Assembly: GCA_032164245.1 (NCBI GenBank)
Contig: JAVMKO010000006.1
Span: 7,765,001 to 7,829,000 of the forward strand
Reading direction: 5' to 3'
From: Sternotherus odoratus
Lineage: Eukaryota; Chordata; Testudines; Kinosternidae
Length of the DNA: 64,000 nt
Every line of letters starts with the position of its first letter. Position 1 is the stretch's first letter. The position numbers were made by a program, and so were the translations under genes. Below, piece by piece: positions 58,515 to 64,000 of the stretch. Under the pieces are notes generated by a model, which was given only the letters and a program-made list of their open reading frames with translations, did no database searches and was not told the DNA's origin.

Positions 58515-58753
58515 TTTGCTTGTCTAGATGATGGGATAATGCATTCTGGGGGTTGATTTCTAGAGCGCACTAACATGTTGCGCATTAATTGATCTGTACA
58601 GATCCTGCTGGTGCGCTTTTAACATTCAGGTGCACTAGGGAGACTTAGTGCTCACCAGCAGAGTCTACATAGGCCGATTAATGGCAACACATTAGTCCGC
58701 TTTTGAAATAATTCCCCCATAGAGCACACTACCCGACAGTATAGACAAGCCCT
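58515..58753. mobile_element. MITE with TTGCTTGTCTAGA-type termini
   Basis: TTGCTTGTCTAGATG faces GTATAGACAAGCCCT. The interior holds TAGAGCGCACTAACATG and a facing CATAGAGCACACTAC. About 239 bp; no clear target duplication. Confidence 0.5.
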
Positions 58754-59432
58754 CAGACCCCTTTTGCACTGCCGGAGTGGTGTAAAGGTGGTCTTAGCAT
58801 AAAATAGAATCAGGTCCACTCTTTTTTGTAAATGAAGTAAGGAGGTAAGATTTTTCACTTTATGCAAGTCAAAGTCCATATGAAATAGCATTTCTTATCG
58901 TTTTCATCTTAAATATGTAGTATGGTTGAATAATGCAGTGTTCACTATTGACTTTAGCTGCTGTTTCCGCAAATGCTAGAATCAAGAAAAACAGGAGACT
59001 TAAAAAAAAATGTGTGTGGTTTGTTTGTATAAGGATTGGAAAACATCTGAAGTTCCTTTTCACTACATGTATATGTAATCGTCAAGCATAGTTGTTTGAC
59101 TGTCCTGACTGCTTATTTAAAGGTCAGAGACTTGGAGGTGTCCCAGTGTGTATCACATACCATGGTTTTTCCATATAAAAATAGTTATATTTGCCAATAA
59201 TGTTTAAATTAATTTTTTTCCAGTTCATTTAAATTCTAGTGGTGAAGTATTTACACTTGCATGGAACTTCATGGAGCTACAGACCGTCTCATGTGGACGG
59301 GTTCCATGACAGCAACAACAATCTAAAGGAAAAAGAGTTTTTGAAGTGCAGTTTGAGTCTCAAGTAAAAAGTCCTGTGGGGAAAAATAATGCATCAAAAC
59401 ATTTGCTTGTGGTTTTTCTTTTTCTCTCTCAC

Positions 59433-59466
<34 letters not shown>

Positions 59467-59881
59467 CGAGAGCACAAAGAGTTGCTGTCTAAAATGTTGT
59501 AGCACGGAACTGCAGGTGTTCAACACTTCAGAACATCAGACTACTTATTAAGGTGCCTAAATACAAATTAAATTGCTTACCTTAAGACACCCAAGTTTGA
59601 AAATTGTGTCCATCAAGTTACCAGATTCTCAGTACCAAAAAGTCCTCTAGCCAGAGCACATACCCAGCATAGGCATGCAAGCTTTCCCACCCTACTCCAT
59701 TTGGGTGCTCCAGCTCTGATCTGGAGGTGCCACCTCACGGTGTGGGGAAGAGAACGCAGTCCTTGTTGCCATTCAGTCCTGGGCTTCACTGCTAAGATTC
59801 CCAGCAAAGGTAGAAAATAATCATGATGATGGTTTTTGAATGAATCTTTTCATGCTACGCCTTTAGAAGTTTGTTTATCTA
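58754..59881. other. Intronic stretch with (TG)n(AG)n microsatellite
   Basis: TG units at 59432-59448 run into AG units to 59471. Otherwise unassigned. Confidence 0.5.
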
Positions 59882-60462
59882 AAGCCTCGTCTACAGCAGA
59901 AATTACACCAGTTTCATTGAAATCCATTTTTAAATTTATTTAGTTATACCAGTGCAAGCCCCTGTGTGGATGCTCTTATTTCAGTGTAAGGGTACATCTA
60001 CCCTTTGAGTGGGAAGGTGTCAATTCCAGCTCAGGGAGACATACCCGCCCTATCTCTGATTGAGCTAGCACACTAAAAATAGAGCATAGCTGCGGTGATG
60101 CAAGTGGCGGAAGAGGTGAAGTGTCTCAGATGGGTACGTGCTCAGGGCTGCTGGCCCCTCCTGCTGCTCGTTTTGTTGCAGCTACTTTCTGTTTTTAGCA
60201 CGCTAGCTTGATCAGCGCTAACACAGGTATGTCTCCCTGAGCTGGAATTTATACCTCTATCTCACTGTGTAGACATACCCTCTGAGAATGACTTACTTCA
60301 GTTGAGCTCACATCTGTTCCTAATCAAAGCAAAAGTGAATAAGAATAAATAAGAATAAACCTGGTTTAAACCGTAATAAGTGTCCACATAACCTTTTGTA
60401 CCTGTTTAACTAAGTTAGTTGAAAATCTCACTTTAAGTTAAACTAGTGTAGAAAAGCCCTTT
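59882..60462. mobile_element. Outer MITE carrying a nested MITE
   Basis: AAAGCCTCGTCTACAGCAG on the left and CTAGTGTAGAAAAGCCCTTT on the right are inverted copies. A second element occupies 59989-60281, leaving an outer element of about 290 bp. Confidence 0.5.
59989..60281. mobile_element. MITE with long imperfect inverted arms
   Basis: AGGGTACATCTACCC faces GTAGACATACCCT. The arms continue inward as AATTCCAGCTCAGGGAGACA / TGTCTCCCTGAGCTGGAATT and GAGCTAGCACACTAAAAATA / TTTTTAGCACGCTAGCTTG, giving arms of more than 100 bp. No transposase. Confidence 0.7.
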
Positions 60463-61261
60463 CCTTCAAGATGAATGGGAGCATCTATACATTCAGTTAG
60501 AGCAAGATAAAAGGAAGGAAGTCCTGTCTAATTACAGAGACTGTGGTTATGTTGTAGGCTTTTTCTAGAGCATTCATAGTGTATCCTGACTGGTCTTTAA
60601 GCTGGCTGGCACAATCCATGCTGATGCTGAAAGTTTTAAAATAGCACTTTACTTATTTTACTTACCCAGCCCACTGCAAATGAAAATACCTTTAAAAACC
60701 TGTTGGCCCTGATTCTTATTTCACTTACATAGGAATAATCCCATTGACTTTAATGGAACTTATTCCTTATTTACATCAGCACTGGGAGGAGAATTGGCCT
60801 AATGTCAAGTAAGAGGTAGCTGGTTACTATGTTGCTTTTTTTTCCTCCAGGAAATTTGTTCATGTGCACCTGGAATTTAGTAGGAATATATTTCCTTTTC
60901 TCTGGTGTACCTTTATTTGTGTACGAAACAGGGTTCCCAATCCCATTACAGTTTTGTGAATGGCGGAGACTGCTACTGGTCAAAGCACAAACATGCAGCT
61001 GGGTTCGCCTTAAGTTTTAATTGATAACCTTACCAGAGGGTTAAAGATCCCAAGTTGTTTTTGGTGGATCATATAAAGTATCACTGAAAGAGGGAGAGTG
61101 AGGGTTGGATTGTGTGTATATGGGTGTCCCAACAAAATAAAATTAAACACATCTCTAAAATAGGTTATCTGCATTATTCGTGGCATATGCAGTTAGGGTG
61201 AGCTATGTAACACACTCATGGCTACACTCCCACCCAATTTCCTTTTAACTTACCATGTGAC
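60463..61261. other. Intronic stretch with one palindromic short repeat
   Basis: About 60708-60800 is an imperfect palindrome centred on CCATTGACTTTAATGG. The rest is unassigned. Confidence 0.4.
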
Positions 61262-61264
61262 TTA

Positions 61265-61562
61265 GGGCAAGTCTACACTACCTGCCGGATCGGTGGGTAG
61301 CGATCGATCTATCAGGGGTTGATTTATCACGTCTAGTCTGGACACGATAAATCGATCTCTGAGCACTCTCCCATCGACTCTGGTACTCCACTGCCACGAG
61401 AGACGCAGACAGAGTCAATGGGGAGCAGCAACAGTTGACTCAGCACTGTGAAGACACCGTGGTAAGTTGACCTAAATACGTCGACTTCAGCTACGCTATT
61501 CTCGTAGCTGAACTAGTGTATCTTAGGTTGATCCCCCCTGTCCCTCCAGTGTAGACAAGGGC
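61265..61562. mobile_element. Harbinger-like MITE, copy 2, perfect TTA duplication
   Basis: Starts GGGCAAGTCTACACTAC, ends AGTGTAGACAAGGGC, flanked by TTA on both sides (61262-61264, 61563-61565), the 3-bp duplication typical of PIF/Harbinger elements. 298 bp; close relative of 42855-43142. Confidence 0.88.
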
Positions 61563-61565
61563 TTA

Positions 61566-62391
61566 GTTAAGGCAGTGCCTGCCCGACTAGAGATGAACTC
61601 ATTTCAGGGAGATGCTTTTATGTAGGTTACAGGTGCCTGTTATAAGGCAAATCAGGGCTGAGCTCTGGCAGGGAGCCACTGCCAATGTGGAGGGTACAGA
61701 GGAGAACCCAACTGGATGACAGCTCCTGGAGGTTTGCACAAACACTGGGGTGGCTCTCACAGCAGCTATGCCCTGTAACTTGCTACAGTCTGTACTGCCC
61801 CATCAATAGCCCCTTCACATCCCCGGTGTGGGTTTTTACTGCCATGTTTGTTAGTATCTGCTGGTTCTTGTGGACCTTGGGCATAGGGACAGGTATCAGA
61901 CTAGGCCTTTGGACAGGGTCACAGCAGGAGATTTAAACACCGGTGGTGAGCAAGGCACAATCTAGCCCTAAAAGTATAAATGCATGGGGCTGAGCACTAG
62001 CATCTGCAGCGTCAAATCTATTTCACCGGAAAGTCATTAACCCTGCAATGTCCATGTGAATAACAGTGAAAGCAGTCAATCCTGGGCCGGATTCTCACAC
62101 TAAGGCCCCTTTACACCTGTCCCTGGTAGGTTTAACTGGCTGTAAAAAAAAAAAAAAAAAAAAGTGGAAATGGCCCCCTGAAAATACTCCCTGTGCAGAG
62201 GCCTCTTTGGATATGACGACACTTCAGTGTGAGCCCAGGGTTTGAACTCAGGTTAGAGGATAAGTTAGAACAGCCCTGAGGCTGCTCTGATTTACACTGG
62301 TAGCTGTGTGGATCCTTTTCCAACCCCAGAATAGGGGGTTGGCAAGGCTACTTTTACTCCCTTGCCCTGTCTGTGCATCATAGATTTTGTA
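61566..62391. other. Unassigned intronic sequence with poly-A run
   Basis: A run of 20 A at 62144-62163; nothing else recognised. Confidence 0.5.
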
Positions 62392-62393
62392 TA

Positions 62394-63037
62394 CAGTAAA
62401 ACCCCGATTTAACGGACTTCGGATGCAACGGACAAAATTTCCGCTGCATCCGAAATCCGTTTTTCGGGGTCCCACCTGCGGGCGGGCTGGCTGGCTGGCT
62501 GCCGGCTCCCGCCTGCGGGCGGGTGAGCGAGCTGCCGGCTGCCGGCTCCCGCCTGCGGGCGGGTGAGCGAGCTGCCGGCTCCCGCCTGCGGGCGGGTGAG
62601 CGAGCTGCCGGCTCCCGCCTGCGGGCGGGTGAGCGAGCTGCCGGCTCCCGCCTGCGGGCGGGTGAGCGGGCTGCCGGCTCCCGCCTGTGGGCGGGTGAGC
62701 GGGCTGCCGGCTCCCGCCTGTGGGCGGGTGAGCGGGCTGCCGGCTCCCGCCTGTGGGCGGGTGAGCGGGCTGCCGGCTCCCGCCTGTGGGCGGGTGAGCG
62801 AGCTGCCGGCTCCCGCCTGCGGGCGGGCGGGCTGCCGGCTTCCGCCCGGGTCCCGGCAGCCGGGACCCGGGCGGGCGGGTTGAACCCCCATATAATGGAT
62901 TAATTCGGGCGAGGGGGTGTCCATTGTCAGCCGAAAGTCCGTTATTTAATCATTTTAAAAAATGATTAAATAACGGACTTTCGGCTTTAACGGACACCCC
63001 CTCGCCCGAATTAGTCCGTTATATCGAGGTTTCACTG
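62394..63037. mobile_element. Tigger/pogo-like element with internal 33-bp minisatellite
   Basis: Starts CAGTAAAACCCCGATTTAAC, ends GTTATATCGAGGTTTCACTG, with TA on both sides. Most of the interior is a 33-bp tandem array. The right quarter is a near-perfect palindrome (about 62900-63012, centre about 62957, arms containing CCGAAAGTCCGTTATTTAAT). No transposase. Confidence 0.9.
62508..62844. repeat. 33-bp minisatellite, about ten units
   Basis: Units start CCCGCCTG at 62508, then 62548, 62581 and every 33 bp to 62812. Units 62680-62779 share CCTGTGGGC and, mostly, GAGCGGG, while the outer ones have CCTGCGGGC and GAGCGAG, so a variant block spread locally. With a period divisible by three it yields the 11-residue repeat ORFs here, which are not genes. 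Confidence 0.93.
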
Positions 63038-63059
63038 TATTTCTAATACAATTAACTGA

Positions 63060-63160
63060 GAAATTGTAGTTTTAAGGCCTGATTGGACCAGTCTGACCTC
63101 TTGCCTAACATAGGCCATAGAATTCCACTTATTCCAGTAATCGCTGCATCATGTCCCTGG
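63060..63160 (-). mobile_element. CR1 3' end fragment
   Basis: CCAGTCTGACCTCTTGCC, then AACATAGGCCATAGAATTCC, is the reverse of the CR1 3' region. Confidence 0.5.
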
Positions 63161-64000
63161 TGTGTATAATTGTACTGTGCACCTAGTTATGCCAGAGTTT
63201 TAGTCCAAGAAGCTTATTGTTGAATGAACACTGTTGAAAGGTGAATTTATTCTCTACACCCAGGCCCTCTCTGGGAAGCTTTCGGAGAGCGCTGGATAAG
63301 TGATGTTTCCCTGGACTGTGATTTTAGCCAACCGATTACACCTGGTTTTGTACCACTTTGGTGAATGCTAAACGAATTAAAATGTCAGATCCCCAACCTA
63401 TTTCCGTTGCCTTGTGTTATAAATGGATAACAATGATCTCAAAATGAAAGAATGTGGCTAACCACTGTCATTTGGGATCTTCTCAAGTCCTACGGAAACT
63501 CCACATTCTTAAGGCCAGCTTGTGGTATGCCAGCACATTCCAATACTGTGAGGTGGAAGGAATACTGGTAGTGTGCGCTGTGATTTGTGTGACTGGGGTG
63601 GGGAGACACGGCTTTAAAAATACTCTTAATTATATTCTTTCTCGGCAACGCATTGATGCCATTTTTAGCCCATTACCAGATGCTACGATTTTTGCTTAAA
63701 TGGAGCCCATTATCTTATTGACCTAGTTTTTATTTTTTGCCGTTGAAATGTTCTATTTTCAGACACTTCAGAGCCGTTTCACAGTCAGTTCCTTGCTCTC
63801 CTGCCGATCGCAGGGTTTAGCTCTGAGTCTGGGAACACAGATGCTGCACAAGCTGCTGTGCAGCGTCACCCTTTTGGTAGCTGTTTTTGTGTACTTGAAC
63901 CAGTCCCTTAATTTCCTCTGGCCACAGAGCTCTAAGCAGCACTTGCCACTAGCCATTCTGTTGCTCTGTTCTGTTGGTCTCTCACCGGCACCTAGCCGAG
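63161..64000. other. Unassigned intronic sequence to window end
   Basis: No exon, RNA gene or bounded repeat recognised. Confidence 0.5.

Larger units (their letters stand above)
3196..64000 (+). other. SAMD4A: SAMD4A intron after the first coding exon (continues beyond window)
   Basis: After the donor at 3196 no ORF on either strand resembles a known host protein exon flanked by splice sites. The recognisable coding fragments are all transposon-derived (CR1 reverse transcriptase and endonuclease, one other non-LTR element). Mammalian SAMD4A is known for very long 5' introns, which agrees. Unrecognised non-coding RNAs, alternative first exons or enhancers could still be present. Confidence 0.75.

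Noticed and set aside
62409..62924. ORFs of 106-171 codons with an 11-residue repeat
   Set aside because: They are a 33-bp minisatellite inside a Tigger-like element, bounded by transposon termini.

Overview
This is vertebrate nuclear DNA, most likely from a turtle. The evidence is a SAMD4A (Smaug1) first coding exon, many CR1 LINE fragments, a CR1-tailed tRNA-derived SINE of the kind known from turtles, Penelope-like tails, many hAT and Harbinger-like miniature elements, and a few ancient MIR SINEs. A crocodilian is possible but fits less well. There are no bacterial features, operons or CRISPR arrays.

Layout. Positions 1-1030 hold a compound minisatellite: (CA)n runs alternate with a 26-bp core that occurs 18 times. 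Positions 1031-about 1960 are a CpG-island promoter with a CRE-like and an octamer-like site. A probable non-coding first exon ends at 1432. A probable second exon (2529-3195) carries the rest of the 5'UTR and, at 3000-3195, the first 65 codons of SAMD4A, ending at a consensus donor in phase 1. From 3196 to the end I see no further convincing exon, so about 60.8 kb is read as SAMD4A intron sequence.

The intron is a dense layer of transposable-element remains. Seven hAT-type non-autonomous elements have CAG-type termini and 8-bp target duplications, most with TA at the centre. Two pogo/Tigger-like elements have TA duplications. Several Harbinger-like or related MITEs are present, one with a perfect TTA duplication. 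A MULE-like element of about 119 bp has a 9-10 bp duplication. There are solo LTRs (one with a perfect GTGCC duplication), CR1 fragments on both strands (including reverse transcriptase and endonuclease pieces), a second non-LTR retrotransposon remnant, three MIRs and three Penelope-like tails.

The most notable items are: a 5S-rRNA-headed SINE with a perfect 18-bp target duplication (15514-15812); a hammerhead-ribozyme-like core in a Penelope-like repeat (56121-56162); a perfect 61-bp fold-back of the same repeat family (33435-33566); two MITEs in which GC-rich 41-bp and 33-bp minisatellites have expanded; and a shared nnnTAnnn target preference among the hAT copies. Almost all long ORFs in the window are by-products of these repeats or of the CpG island.
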